Assembly (NCBI GenBank): GCA_965224765.1
Contig: CBDDAC010000026.1
Location: forward strand, 132,908-196,907
Length of the DNA stretch: 64,000 bases
Source of the DNA: CAZDBA01 sp965224765
GTDB lineage: Bacteria > Planctomycetota > Planctomycetia > Pirellulales > Pirellulaceae
Reading direction: 5' to 3'
Under the pieces are notes generated by a model. It saw only the letters and a program-made list of their open reading frames with translations, did no database searches and was not told the DNA's origin. A program made the translations under genes and the position numbers. Shown here piece by piece: positions 19,911-28,946 of this stretch (positions are counted from its first letter, which is position 1; each line of letters opens with the position of its first letter).

Positions 19911-21916
19911 TTGGGAAGCTCCATCTGAGGAAGCTGCATTTGAGGAAGCCCGGGAGGCGGTGACTCTGACGCCCCCTCCCCTGCCTTTGACTTGCCCTGC
20001 TGGTAATCGTCAAGGATTGCGAAGTACTTTTCAGGTTCCTTAAGCAAACCCTTCCGGCAACCTTCGCAACAGATCATGACGGAAACTCCGTTCACGTCGA
20101 CACGGATAGGCGTACCCATTCCCATGGTGCCCAATCGAACTTCGGTAACCGGGCAGATGATCTGATCTTCAGCCAGTTCCCGATCTTCCGGCGTCAAACT
20201 TTCAAAAGATTCCTCGATCTCCGCCAGTTCCTCGCGGGTCGGCGCGGCGCTGTGGAACGTTTCGAGAATGGTGAAGTATTTCCCCGGGTCATTGATCAGA
20301 TTGGTCCGGCAGCCTTCACAGCAAATCATCACGTCACGTTGATCAAGCTGGACGCGAATGGGAGCTCCCATTCCCATCGTGCCCAGTCGAACTTCGGTAA
20401 CCGGGCAGATGACTTGCTCTTCGGCCAGCTCCCGATCTTCGGAAGAAAGCCCAGCGAACGATTCCTCGATCTCTTTGGCCTCCGCGTCGACGGCAGACAG
20501 TTGCGATTCATTCCTACGAGCGGCACGATTGGGGTCGATCAATGACACCTTGCCCTGAATGTTGAACGTCGAGTCGAGCATAAATACGCCTGATGCAACC
20601 ACCTGCTCGCCCGCCTTGATCCCCGATTTTATCGAGATCTTGTCACCGATAATTTCCGCGATGGCAACCTTGCGAAACTCAAATCGTCCCGGCTCGGTCT
20701 CCACGTAGGCAACACTATCGCTACCATTCATCAGTACAGACTCGCGAGGGACGACCACTAGCGTATCGGAAGTGCTGGTTGATTTCTGGATGCGTGCTTT
20801 TCCAAAATCACCAATCTTGATGAGCCCGGCTTCATTGGAAATCACCACTCGCACACTCACGGCCTGAGTCTTGTCATCAACCATCGGGTCAATGAACGAA
20901 ATCAGTCCTTCGAATTCCTGGCCAACATTCGATTGGAGGGTAACCGTGACGGATTGCCCTAGTTTTAGATTGCCAGTGTCTTCGGGGTACATTTCCAATT
21001 TCAACCAGACTTTGGAAAGGTTTGCGATCTTCAAAATTGGCATACCCGTTTTGACATACTTTCCTTCATCAACCAGCTTGGCAACAACCGTACCGGACTT
21101 TGGAGCAAAGATGCGAATTTGACTGTCGGGTTTATTCCTTTCCTCGATGGCGTCGACAGCGGATTCTGGAATGCCAAGCTCAATCAACCGACGACGAGCA
21201 CTCTCATAGAGTCGCTGATTGGATTGTTGGACGCGTTCATTGCTGGAACGATTCTCCTGCAAGGCTTTTTTCGCACTCAACAAACCCGCCTGGTCGGCGT
21301 AAAGGTCCGGAGAATAAAGCACCGCCAGAGCTTGGCCTTCTTTGACTGAAGCACCTGTAAAATCGACGAGCAAATCTTCAATCCGTCCGTCAACGTAGGC
21401 AGAGATCGTCGCCTCTGTCGTCTCGTCGTACGCAATCTTGCCGAGGACTTCAATTTCGCCCGTTATCGGCATGTTCAGCGCTGGGACGGTTGTGATGTTC
21501 GCCAACCGACGTGAAGTGGGATCAATGGTCACACCGAAAATGTCTTTGGGGTCGCCCGGAATATCGACTTTTTGCAACTCCATTCCGCAAACGGGACACC
21601 TGCCCGGCGCTTTGACAAAAACACAAAGCATGGAACAGGCGTACAAGGCATCTTCTTTCGCCCCATCACCAGCGACGCTTGTTCTCGCGTTGTCAAACCA
21701 GTCGAAATTGCGCTGCAAATAGCCAAAGCCGAACGCAAGTGCGATTACCGCAGCAACGGCAACGATCGGTTGCAGAACCAGCCTGAACCAATACAGCGAT
21801 TGCCCTAGAAACCACGCTTGGCTCTGTTGGCGCCGAGAGACATTCGACTCATCGACGACCTCCACTGATGAGGGTTCGGACAAATCATTGGATACTTCTT
21901 GTTTGGGATCATTCAT
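19907..21916 (-). CDS. CusB-like efflux RND periplasmic adaptor with heavy-metal-binding domain and two C-terminal Cys modules
   Basis: A 669-aa membrane-fusion protein. In order: a cytoplasmic tail, a transmembrane anchor (about 48-66), a heavy-metal-binding domain YACSM...CPVCGMEL (about 92-114), the barrel-sandwich and helical hairpin domains (about 120-330), beta-barrel and membrane-proximal domains to about 470, then two copies of a module CPVTEVRLGTMGMG...MICCEGC followed by PxKYF (about 510-570 and 585-645). The C-terminal modules are not part of ordinary CusB and match the repeats of the downstream secreted protein. They probably hand metal to the pump. The start at 21916 was chosen over a TTG at 21934 because of better spacing. 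It overlaps cusA by 4 bases. Confidence 0.88.
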   Translation of the reverse strand: MNDPKQEVSNDLSEPSSVEVVDESNVSRRQQSQAWFLGQSLYWFRLVLQPIVAVAAVIALAFGFGYLQRNFDWFDNARTSVAGDGAKEDALYACSMLCVFVKAPGRCPVCGMELQKVDIPGDPKDIFGVTIDPTSRRLANITTVPALNMPITGEIEVLGKIAYDETTEATISAYVDGRIEDLLVDFTGASVKEGQALAVLYSPDLYADQAGLLSAKKALQENRSSNERVQQSNQRLYESARRRLIELGIPESAVDAIEERNKPDSQIRIFAPKSGTVVAKLVDEGKYVKTGMPILKIANLSKVWLKLEMYPEDTGNLKLGQSVTVTLQSNVGQEFEGLISFIDPMVDDKTQAVSVRVVISNEAGLIKIGDFGKARIQKSTSTSDTLVVVPRESVLMNGSDSVAYVETEPGRFEFRKVAIAEIIGDKISIKSGIKAGEQVVASGVFMLDSTFNIQGKVSLIDPNRAARRNESQLSAVDAEAKEIEESFAGLSSEDRELAEEQVICPVTEVRLGTMGMGAPIRVQLDQRDVMICCEGCRTNLINDPGKYFTILETFHSAAPTREELAEIEESFESLTPEDRELAEDQIICPVTEVRLGTMGMGTPIRVDVNGVSVMICCEGCRKGLLKEPEKYFAILDDYQQGKSKAGEGASESPPPGLPQMQLPQMELPK

Positions 21917-22093
21917 CTGCGACTCACGAATCAACCTTCACACAGATGCTGCTTTGACGCAGTGCCACATGAAGAAAATCAGGAACGAAAGACCGCGACC
22001 AATCAGAGCTGGAGCATTTTGATATTCGGCATCACAGGCCGAAAAAACTAAGCTTCCAATGACTAGCGCGTATTTACCTTGTCGATTTTTAAA

Positions 22094-22588
22094 TCAACAC
22101 GTAAATCGCGAGAGAAGAACGCAAGTTTGCTGCGAGGAGAGAGTCACCATCCGTAGGCTGGTCGATCCAGAATCGGCTGGAAACATTGTTGTTTGAGTGT
22201 GGACCCAACTGATAAACGAGAAGGTTACAAACGTTTGAGTTTCATGGGATTCCGTTGGTGGTGCCGCAGGCGGCGACGATGGAGTGTCACTTGAATCTGC
22301 ACATTCGCATGTTTCACACTGGCAAGATTCTGTACTTGGGTTGCAATGACAAGCGGCAATTGTCGCTGGTTTTGAAACGCAGCAAGACGATACTTTCTGA
22401 TCAGCTGAACAGCAGGATTTGGCCTGCGTGTCTACAGAGCAGCAAACCGTCGAAGAAAGCTCGCTGGAAGAATTCCCACATAAACAAGAGCCCGCCAAAG
22501 CGTGAACCGGTGACAAGCATATTGCCACGATCACCAGGCAAGACACCATGGCGCGGATCGTTTTTTGGTTTAGGTGGCTTTTCAACAT
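22094..22588 (-). CDS. Cysteine-rich secreted protein of unknown family
   Basis: A 164-aa protein. An N-terminal signal peptide (about 13-32, ALAGS) is followed by a stretch of about 65 residues with 14 cysteines in CC and CxC pairs (for example SCLCG, VCCS, SCCS, ACHC, SCQCETCEC), then a proline-rich linker and a hydrophobic C-terminal part with two more cysteines. The pattern resembles metallothionein-like thiolate clusters. It sits between the TolC-like and CusB-like genes on the same strand, so a role in periplasmic binding of copper or another soft metal is inferred. It is unlike any family I can name. A plausible coding gene by signal peptide and position. Confidence 0.6.
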   Translation of the reverse strand: MLKSHLNQKTIRAMVSCLVIVAICLSPVHALAGSCLCGNSSSELSSTVCCSVDTQAKSCCSADQKVSSCCVSKPATIAACHCNPSTESCQCETCECADSSDTPSSPPAAPPTESHETQTFVTFSFISWVHTQTTMFPADSGSTSLRMVTLSSQQTCVLLSRFTC

Positions 22589-22792
22589 CGGGCTGGTCTG
22601 AAGGAATGTAGAACCGGATCAATAATTGGCAGAAAGATCATTGAGGTCAAGATCAACCATTCTAATATACGCCACTCAATGCGATTTCGACCAAGGCTTT
22701 TCGCCAAATGCAAGCAGAAATTGTCCCATTGCTTTTCAAGGAACCAACCGATTTCAACGTAATTCGGGATCGACTGTGTGAATTGCCTACAA

Positions 22793-24265
22793 TTATTTGG
22801 GCAGATTAACGGAGTCTTCCATCGCGGCACCAGCCTCCAACTCTGACTTTGCCTCAACATTTTTCGACCCAACCGAATCGGTTTCGAATTCGGGCCGAGC
22901 GACCGTGTTGGCAATCGAAGAGAATTGAATCGGCTCGACTTGACCGACACTTCGAGCCAGCGAAGCAAGAAGCTGTTGACGTTGTGACTGTAAGTTGGCT
23001 TCGGTGATCCGATATCGCAGAACGCTACGCCAGTTCGAGATCAATTGAACGTACTCGGTGGAGTCGGTGGCATATTCGTCGATGGACAATTCAAGCGTTC
23101 GTTCCGCCTTGGGAATGATGTCTTCTTGAATCAACTCCAACGTATCTCGCGTGCTATCGAGTTGGGCAACCAGGTCAAAAACTTCTTCGCTTGCCTGGTC
23201 TTGCAAACTCACTAACTGGCTTTCCGATGCAAGCCGATTTGACTTTGCCTCACAAATACCCGCACGAATTCGAGACTTATAAACAGGCAAGTTAAAACCA
23301 ACACCAAGAAGCAACGCATCGTCGCCGTTTGCGACTGGACTAATGCCATTGGATGAAGTTGCGATCCAGTTTAGCCCAACCGTAAAATCGGGTTTTTCTT
23401 CTAAGCGTGCCAGATGGATCCTCTTTTGGTCACGGCGGATGTTGGCGAGTTGAGATTGCAAGTCAGGACGCAATTGCAAGGCTCGAGAAACCAGTGCATT
23501 GACATCCAAATTTACGTTGTCCGTTTCCAATCGGTCTACGATTTGCAATTCAGACTTTGGATCGACATGCAGCAGACGAGCCAAGCGAGCCTGAAACGAC
23601 TTCTCTTTCTGAAACAACTCTGCAAGCTGATTTTCGATTTTTGACTGCTCAACTTGTACATTGAGAACGTCTTGTTGAGAAACTGATTTCTTGACCTCAT
23701 ACTGGCGCAACACGACCTCAGCAATTTGCGTGAGTGACTCATGGTCTTGATTCGTAATCTCAATCGATTTGCGAATGAACAAAAGCTGATAGCACGCCGT
23801 CCGAATGCTCGCGGAAACTTCAAGCTGAGTTTGTGCCAACGTAGCTTCTGCGGCAGCAATTTCGTCGAAAACGACTGCCGCCTTCGTTGCTCGCCGCTCT
23901 GCATTCGTGATCTTCTGACTAACGCTAAGCGAAAATGCTTGCTCACCAGCAGCCGTTTCAACGGGAGCAAGGTGGGTGTTGGCATTCACCATCGGATCCG
24001 GCAGTGAAAGGGCCTGTGGAATTCGATGACGTATCGCTTCCACTTTGTGCTGGGCGGCAGTAATTTGTGGATTTCTCGCCAATCCAAACTGTACGTATTC
24101 CTCAATGCTTCCGAATTCGGAAGTACTTGCGGTCAGATCACTATCGGTAACGGCCGAAGTGAAACAAGAATCGTTCTGCTGGAGCGAATGCAGAACTGTT
24201 TGAGGAGAACGACAGCCCACAACCGCAAAGAGCATGAGGCAAACGATGGCAGTTCTGTTCCACAT
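22793..24265 (-). CDS. TolC-family outer-membrane efflux lipoprotein (CusC-like)
   Basis: A 490-aa outer-membrane channel subunit. It has a lipoprotein signal (LFAVVGC lipobox, Cys near 18) and two long helical repeats rich in Gln, Ala and Leu typical of TolC-family proteins (about 60-270 and 280-460). YVQFGLARNPQITAAQHKVE starts the first repeat and LRPDLQSQLANIRRDQKRI starts the second. ATG 24265 is preceded by GGAAA; a longer frame from 24286 is less likely. It is the first gene of the minus-strand efflux operon and would form the outer-membrane exit for the CusB/CusA-like pair downstream. Confidence 0.88.
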   Translation of the reverse strand: MWNRTAIVCLMLFAVVGCRSPQTVLHSLQQNDSCFTSAVTDSDLTASTSEFGSIEEYVQFGLARNPQITAAQHKVEAIRHRIPQALSLPDPMVNANTHLAPVETAAGEQAFSLSVSQKITNAERRATKAAVVFDEIAAAEATLAQTQLEVSASIRTACYQLLFIRKSIEITNQDHESLTQIAEVVLRQYEVKKSVSQQDVLNVQVEQSKIENQLAELFQKEKSFQARLARLLHVDPKSELQIVDRLETDNVNLDVNALVSRALQLRPDLQSQLANIRRDQKRIHLARLEEKPDFTVGLNWIATSSNGISPVANGDDALLLGVGFNLPVYKSRIRAGICEAKSNRLASESQLVSLQDQASEEVFDLVAQLDSTRDTLELIQEDIIPKAERTLELSIDEYATDSTEYVQLISNWRSVLRYRITEANLQSQRQQLLASLARSVGQVEPIQFSSIANTVARPEFETDSVGSKNVEAKSELEAGAAMEDSVNLPK

Positions 24266-24604
24266 TGGACCAATTTCCAGCGACAATTGATGTACCCAAT
24301 GGTCATCGTCCGAATAACCGATACAAGCTGAACTTCAGAACAACCGGTCATGCTACCGCTACAAACGGAACAGGTTAACGTTGCCCCTTTCGCACTACAA
24401 AACTCGAAATACTGTCCTTTGCTCTTTGAGAATACATAAGGCTCGAATCTTGAGCATCGGCTCTCTTTTTGGCGTTCAAGCACTCCCAGCAGTTGTCCGT
24501 CAATTCGCGTCCTACGCCATTCATAAGGTTGCCATGGGTTCGGTGATCGGAAAGAATATCAACAAGTTCATTTTTCTTTAGCCGTCTGTTCCCAAGAGTA
24601 ACCC
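24266..24604. promoter_or_regulatory. Divergent intergenic region of the metal-efflux operon and the CxxC lipoprotein
   Basis: A 339-base region between the divergently transcribed TolC-like gene and the small lipoprotein gene. Both promoters must lie here, and a shared metal-responsive control is plausible. I saw no clear CueR- or CsoR-type palindrome and no gene in it. Called by position only. Confidence 0.3.
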
Positions 24605-24982
24605 ATGAAATTCACGACCCTTCTTTGTTTAGCCTTGGCACTGATCGTTTCAGTTGGCTGTCAAGACAAAGTCTCCAAGACTACTCCAGACACCAACAAG
24701 GCGGTTTCCAACGCCAACATGGTTTCCAACCAGACTGTCGAAGCTTCCTGTGGACAATGTCAGTTTGAATTGGAGGGCGGCGGTTGCGATCTTGCCATCC
24801 GAATTGACGGCAAGTCGTACTATGTCGACGGCGCGAATTTAGACGACCATGGTGACGCGCACGCCAAAGATGGACTGTGCAACTGTATAAGGCAGGCGAA
24901 GGTAACCGGCGAAGTCAAAGACGGACGTTTCGTTGCGTCATCATTTGAAGTTCTACCGGCTGACAAACCATCTAGCGATTGA
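24605..24982 (+). CDS. Small lipoprotein with CxxC motif, DUF6370-like
   Basis: A 125-aa protein. A lipoprotein signal peptide ends in SVGCQ (Cys near 19). The mature part contains CGQCQFELEGGGCDLAIRIDG (Cys near 49, 52 and 60), DDHGDAHAKDGLCNCIRQAKV (Cys near 92 and 94) and a final FVASSFEV strand. This pattern matches small proteins I associate with DUF6370, which have a CxxC and an HGDAH motif. The ligands (Cys, His, Asp) suggest metal or thiol-redox binding in the periplasm. It is divergent from the metal-efflux operon, which supports a metal-related role by inference. The start ATG 24605 is well placed. Confidence 0.68.
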   Translation: MKFTTLLCLALALIVSVGCQDKVSKTTPDTNKAVSNANMVSNQTVEASCGQCQFELEGGGCDLAIRIDGKSYYVDGANLDDHGDAHAKDGLCNCIRQAKVTGEVKDGRFVASSFEVLPADKPSSD

Positions 24983-25633
24983 TATTCGTTCTCGATTTGG
25001 GAGACGCGAATCGGAAGCCGACGATTGGGAATACTTCTCAGCCAACCGATTTGAACGGCTTGCATACAACGCGCCTGATGACGAAAAACATCACGAGCTT
25101 AACGACTTTGCAATAGATGCGATCTTGGGATTCGGCTGGCCTAGGTACTAGGCTGTTGGCAGAACACCACATGCCCACGCAAGCGAGGAGCATGGCACCC
25201 ATCGTCAACATCGTCGAGGTTTTTGCCTTTTACGGGAGGTTGAGGCTCCTGCCGAAACAGTTCTTGTTCCTCTCCAACGTGGAACTTGGGGCTAGTACCC
25301 AGATCGTTTTGAATTGGCGCGTAACAAGGCGAAGAAAACTGGTGTACCCGATGTACTCGGCCCGCCTATCGAATCCGCCTAATTTGGAATGCTTAACGAG
25401 ACATGGACCGTGTGCGTCAACGCTCGAACGAGTGCTTCCAACTCGAAGGATTCCACCCTGAATTGCTCATCATGCACGATTACCAAACGAGAAATCGCCG
25501 TTCTCAGACGATTCAAAAGCAATTTTTTAGAGAAATTCCCGATTGACGAGTGTCCGAGTGTCACAACTTCAGATTCAAGCGGTATTGGCGTCAGTTGTTG
25601 AATTGAACCCAAAATCGCAATCCGAGGTACCCC
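24983..25633. other. Non-coding stretch containing a composite dispersed repeat
   Basis: A 651-base gap. About 25171-25310 holds the repeat family of 8516-8683 in the same element order (see separate entry). The short frames here have no recognisable protein features and are probably not genes. The rest shows nothing I can name. Confidence 0.5.
25171..25310 (+). repeat. Composite dispersed repeat, second locus
   Basis: Contains CCCACGCAAGCGAGGAGCAT near 25174, then GGGAGGTTGAGGCTCCTGCC at about 25235, then TTCTTGTTCCTCTCCAACGT and ACTTGGGGCTAGTACC. All of these elements also occur near 8516-8690. It is intergenic at both loci. Confidence 0.72.
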
Positions 25634-26197
25634 ATGAAAGTATTGTCTATTTCCCTGGCGTTGTTGTCGCTCGCATGCTGCGTCTTTATTTTTTCATACA
25701 TCGCATTCGACTCGTCTGATATTCCATACCGCGCGGCTGAAGCAATTGACGGCGTCAGATACAGCACGGCATCAGGAGATGCGACCGCTGCGGCAGAGTG
25801 GCAACAAATCGCGGATGAGGTCATCGCGTATTTGAAATTGGAAAATCAGAAAGTATTCTGGGCAGGCTTGGTGGGTTTGGCATCTTCAATTGCAGCGGTT
25901 ATCTTCTTTCTGATTTGGCGAAAACGAAGGAGCGGTCAGCGAGAAGGGTCTCAGACGGGCTGGCGTATTGGTTGGGGTTTGGCAACCATCGTCCTGGTGG
26001 GCTTTGGACTCTTGATGCTGTCTATAAGCCTGGAAGGATTTTCACGATTGAATGCCCTTTTCAGTCAGGACGAAACCATCATGTCATTCCCAAATACGTT
26101 CACTGAACAAACCAAATTCATTGGCGCCATCAGCATCGGATTCATAAGCTTCGTTTTCGCAGCGATCTGTGGAACAAACTGTTTTTCAAAAGGGTAG
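25634..26197 (+). CDS. Hypothetical membrane protein, four predicted transmembrane segments
   Basis: A 187-aa protein with hydrophobic segments near 4-26, 76-94, 114-134 and 163-183. A soluble loop of about 45 residues after the first segment is rich in Ala, Asp and Glu. A basic, glycine-containing loop (RKRRSGQREG) after the second segment suggests a cytoplasmic side. ATG 25634 is preceded by GAGGT. No family is recognised. It stands alone, between a repeat-bearing gap and a convergent histidine kinase. Confidence 0.6.
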   Translation: MKVLSISLALLSLACCVFIFSYIAFDSSDIPYRAAEAIDGVRYSTASGDATAAAEWQQIADEVIAYLKLENQKVFWAGLVGLASSIAAVIFFLIWRKRRSGQREGSQTGWRIGWGLATIVLVGFGLLMLSISLEGFSRLNALFSQDETIMSFPNTFTEQTKFIGAISIGFISFVFAAICGTNCFSKG

Positions 26198-26353
26198 TTA
26201 TCTAGGAAGATGGCTGAGCACCCTGCAGTTCTTGAACTGTGTGTGGGATCAAATCTAAACAACAGCCCCGATTTGATTGCATGACATACTCAGTGCGGCC
26301 AAGCAAAACAACTAACAATTCCCACCAGGCTTTTGTTGCGGTACGACCTTTGT

Positions 26354-28084
26354 TCAAGCCGCTTTTATAGCCGGAGAACTCAACACTGACTGAATCAGCT
26401 CGGACAATTCTCCAATCCTGATCGGCTTGGTACAAAATGCATCGATATCATACTGATCGACGTTTTGTGCGTTAACAACGGAACTGAATCCGGTACAGAG
26501 GATCGCCGGAAGCTCGGGCGCGATCGCTTTGACCTCACGGATCAACTCGTTGCCCTGCAGGTTGGGCATCGTTTGATCCGTTATCAATAGGTCAAATGAC
26601 GTTCGATTCTCACGGAAGATCATGAGAGCTTTTGCACTATCAGTCGTGCAGGTGACTTCGTAGCCCAGTCTAACAAGTTGAATCTTCATCACATCGAGGA
26701 TGCTTGGATTGTCATCGACAAACAGAATCCTCGCAGTTCGCCGACTCTCGTTCTTGAGCGATCTTCGTGAAGGTCTTTCAGAAATTCGGATCGGAAGACT
26801 GGAAAACGAAACATCAATTGTCGTTCCTTTTTCACAACTGCTCTGAACGACCACTTCTCCGTCCATCGCCGAAACTGCAGCATAAACGGTTGAAAGCCCA
26901 AGACCGGTCCCCTCCCCTTTGGTTGTGTAAAAAGGATCAAATACTCTATGAACTTCGTCAATGGGAATGCCACACCCCTCATCTACGATTGAGAGTCTGA
27001 CCTTTTTGCCCTGAATTTCTCCGGTCGATGAATCAAGATCCATTGCATCAACGAAGATCTTTAGCTTGCCCGCCTTTCCCCTCATCGAATGCTCAGCATT
27101 GGAACAAAGATTCATCAAGATCTGAACTAGCTGCCCCGCGTGACCGTGAATCGTGTCATCAGAATCAGGTGCAGTCACTTCCAAAACAATTGAAGTCGGC
27201 AGAAGCGCACGGATCAGGGGCAACGCATCACGTACCGTACTACCGACGGAAATCGGACCGTATTCGATTTCTCCGCCGCGATTCCAATTCAGTAGCTGTT
27301 GAACAATTTCGCGCGCGTTATCAACGACGGTCTGCAGGCTGTCAACATGAGTGATCGCCGGACAAGATTCTGGAAGGGTCATTTTTAGTAGATCAGCATA
27401 CCCCTGGACGGATGCGAGTATGTTGTTGAAATCGTGAGCGATGCCGCCAGTCAAATTGCCAATCGCCTCCAATTTCTCAGCTTGGCGTAGCCGCGATTCC
27501 AATCGAATTTGGGTCACATTTGCGGCTTTTCGAGTTTCCATCTCCGACAACGTTGGAATCGCCAGTTTCTGCAACAAAGAGAGTTCGCCCCTGGTCCAAT
27601 CTCGAGGCTGACTATCAATCACGCAAAACGAACCAAGCACCTCGCCGCCCGGCGCGACCAAGGGAACGCCCAAATAAGCAACGACACCAAGTTCCTTGAT
27701 GGCTTTGTTTTCACTGACGAGATGATGACGACGGGCATCCCGAATCACAAGCGGTTGGTTTCGCATCGTGACGTACTGGCAGAACGAATGAGAAAGTGGC
27801 GTCTCGCGACGACTCGCCCAGGGCTCTCCCAAGCCGGCGTTACTTACAAAGAACTGTCGATTGTCGGTCACCAGAACAATCAGTGATACCGGCGTCTCTA
27901 AAAGTTTGGTTGCCAGCTCAGTTAGTATCTGAAAGGTCGGTTCGGGTGCCCCATCCAGAAACCCTGTTTTGTTGATCGCGCCAAGTCGATCTAAAGAATT
28001 CAATGAGGCAACCAGAATCTCTTCCTCCCTCGACTCCGGAAGAATCTCAAGATTAGAGAGGCTTTTTTCGACTGCTAAATCCAT
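26354..28084 (-). CDS. GAF-domain hybrid histidine kinase with C-terminal receiver
   Basis: A 576-aa soluble signalling protein. In order: a GAF domain (about 30-190; the ETPLSHSFCQYV segment is typical of this subfamily), a HisKA-type segment with GGIAHDFNNIL (phospho-acceptor His near 217), a HATPase_c domain (NLCSNAEHSM N-box, DEGCGIP, then FYTTKGEGTGLGLSTV) and a receiver domain (VDDN near 452, phospho-acceptor Asp near 503 in LITDQTMP, Lys in CTKP). The His motif and the short receiver are typical of kinases whose output partner is encoded elsewhere. No response regulator with an output domain is adjacent. No transmembrane segment is seen, so it senses a cytoplasmic cue. Confidence 0.9.
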   Translation of the reverse strand: MDLAVEKSLSNLEILPESREEEILVASLNSLDRLGAINKTGFLDGAPEPTFQILTELATKLLETPVSLIVLVTDNRQFFVSNAGLGEPWASRRETPLSHSFCQYVTMRNQPLVIRDARRHHLVSENKAIKELGVVAYLGVPLVAPGGEVLGSFCVIDSQPRDWTRGELSLLQKLAIPTLSEMETRKAANVTQIRLESRLRQAEKLEAIGNLTGGIAHDFNNILASVQGYADLLKMTLPESCPAITHVDSLQTVVDNAREIVQQLLNWNRGGEIEYGPISVGSTVRDALPLIRALLPTSIVLEVTAPDSDDTIHGHAGQLVQILMNLCSNAEHSMRGKAGKLKIFVDAMDLDSSTGEIQGKKVRLSIVDEGCGIPIDEVHRVFDPFYTTKGEGTGLGLSTVYAAVSAMDGEVVVQSSCEKGTTIDVSFSSLPIRISERPSRRSLKNESRRTARILFVDDNPSILDVMKIQLVRLGYEVTCTTDSAKALMIFRENRTSFDLLITDQTMPNLQGNELIREVKAIAPELPAILCTGFSSVVNAQNVDQYDIDAFCTKPIRIGELSELIQSVLSSPAIKAA

Positions 28085-28530
28085 TTTGGTTCCATCCACG
28101 AAGTTGCTCCACCGATACCATTTGAGGTGATTCGACCCAATGTTGTGTTGGACACTCCATTCACACTCAAGCTATCGCTGCTCCGCCAAGGTGCGGAACC
28201 TGAATTTTACAAGAGAAGGTCCGAGCTCCCTACAGCAGTGCATAACCAACCCTCAAAGCGTGCCATAGGTGGTAAACGGCACCGTCAAGCTTCCTTTCGC
28301 TTAGTTTTGGTGATCAATCTGCCCTTCTGTCTTTGGCATTTAATACGATCGTTACATCCAAATTAATAATTTACGCATTACTTCGGCATGCGCCGAGCGC
28401 GAGTATTGTGCGCAGTGCCCCTCCTAAAATTAGATTGAGAAACAGTTTGTAGCGATGGAAAAAGCACTGCACTATAATCTCTGCGGCGTTAGCCAATTCT
28501 CTCTATCTCATTCGACTCTGAGGCAACCCG
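28085..28530. promoter_or_regulatory. Upstream region of the STM4011-4015-type operon
   Basis: A 446-base divergent intergenic stretch. TATAAT occurs at 28473-28478, about 53 bases before the first start codon. A weak TTGTAG element lies 20 bases upstream of it (28447), which is longer than ideal. This is the best promoter candidate for the long plus-strand operon. No operator palindrome was evident and no gene was seen here. Confidence 0.35.
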
Positions 28531-28830
28531 ATGCAATTTCGACACGGCGATGTCATGATCCAAAAGGTGCGGAAGTTGCCTAATGAAAAACGTAGATGCA
28601 GGCACCTGATTCTTGCTCATGGCGAAATCACGGGGCATAGTCATCAGATCAAAGAAAAAAAGAATGCCACCCTTTATGAAACTCCTGGCGACCTGTACCT
28701 GGAAGTAACCGCCAATGAAGCAACGGTGGTCCACGAAGAACACCACCCTATTGCTCTTATGAAAGGAATCTACCGAGTCTGGCGGCAACGCGAATACTCT
28801 CCTGAGGAAATTCGAGTGATCCGAGATTGA
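28531..28830 (+). CDS. Small conserved-type protein of unknown function, first gene of the radical SAM cluster
   Basis: A 99-aa protein with FRHGDVMIQKV at the start, LAHGEITGHSHQI in the middle, a strand-rich stretch (LYLEVTANEATVVHEEHHPIAL) and MKGIYRVWRQREYSPEEIRVIRD at the end. I recognise this pattern from small uncharacterised bacterial and phage proteins with a conserved GE-TGH-H motif. The several histidines could bind metal. It lies 116 bases before the LRR/DUF6745-like gene on the same strand and is probably in the same operon. The function is unknown. Confidence 0.65.
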   Translation: MQFRHGDVMIQKVRKLPNEKRRCRHLILAHGEITGHSHQIKEKKNATLYETPGDLYLEVTANEATVVHEEHHPIALMKGIYRVWRQREYSPEEIRVIRD

Positions 28831-28946
28831 CTTGATGCAAATAGGAAGCCTTTGCTTTCAAATCCTTCGTTTTTACGGATTGCGGCTGAAAAATGGACGT
28901 ATTCAAAATCCATACACGACAATAAACATCGATCCCGGAGCACTAG

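Noticed and set aside
19167..19928. A 253-codon plus-strand frame in the 5' part of the CusA-like gene
   Set aside because: Antisense shadow of the pump; no start signal and no family resemblance.
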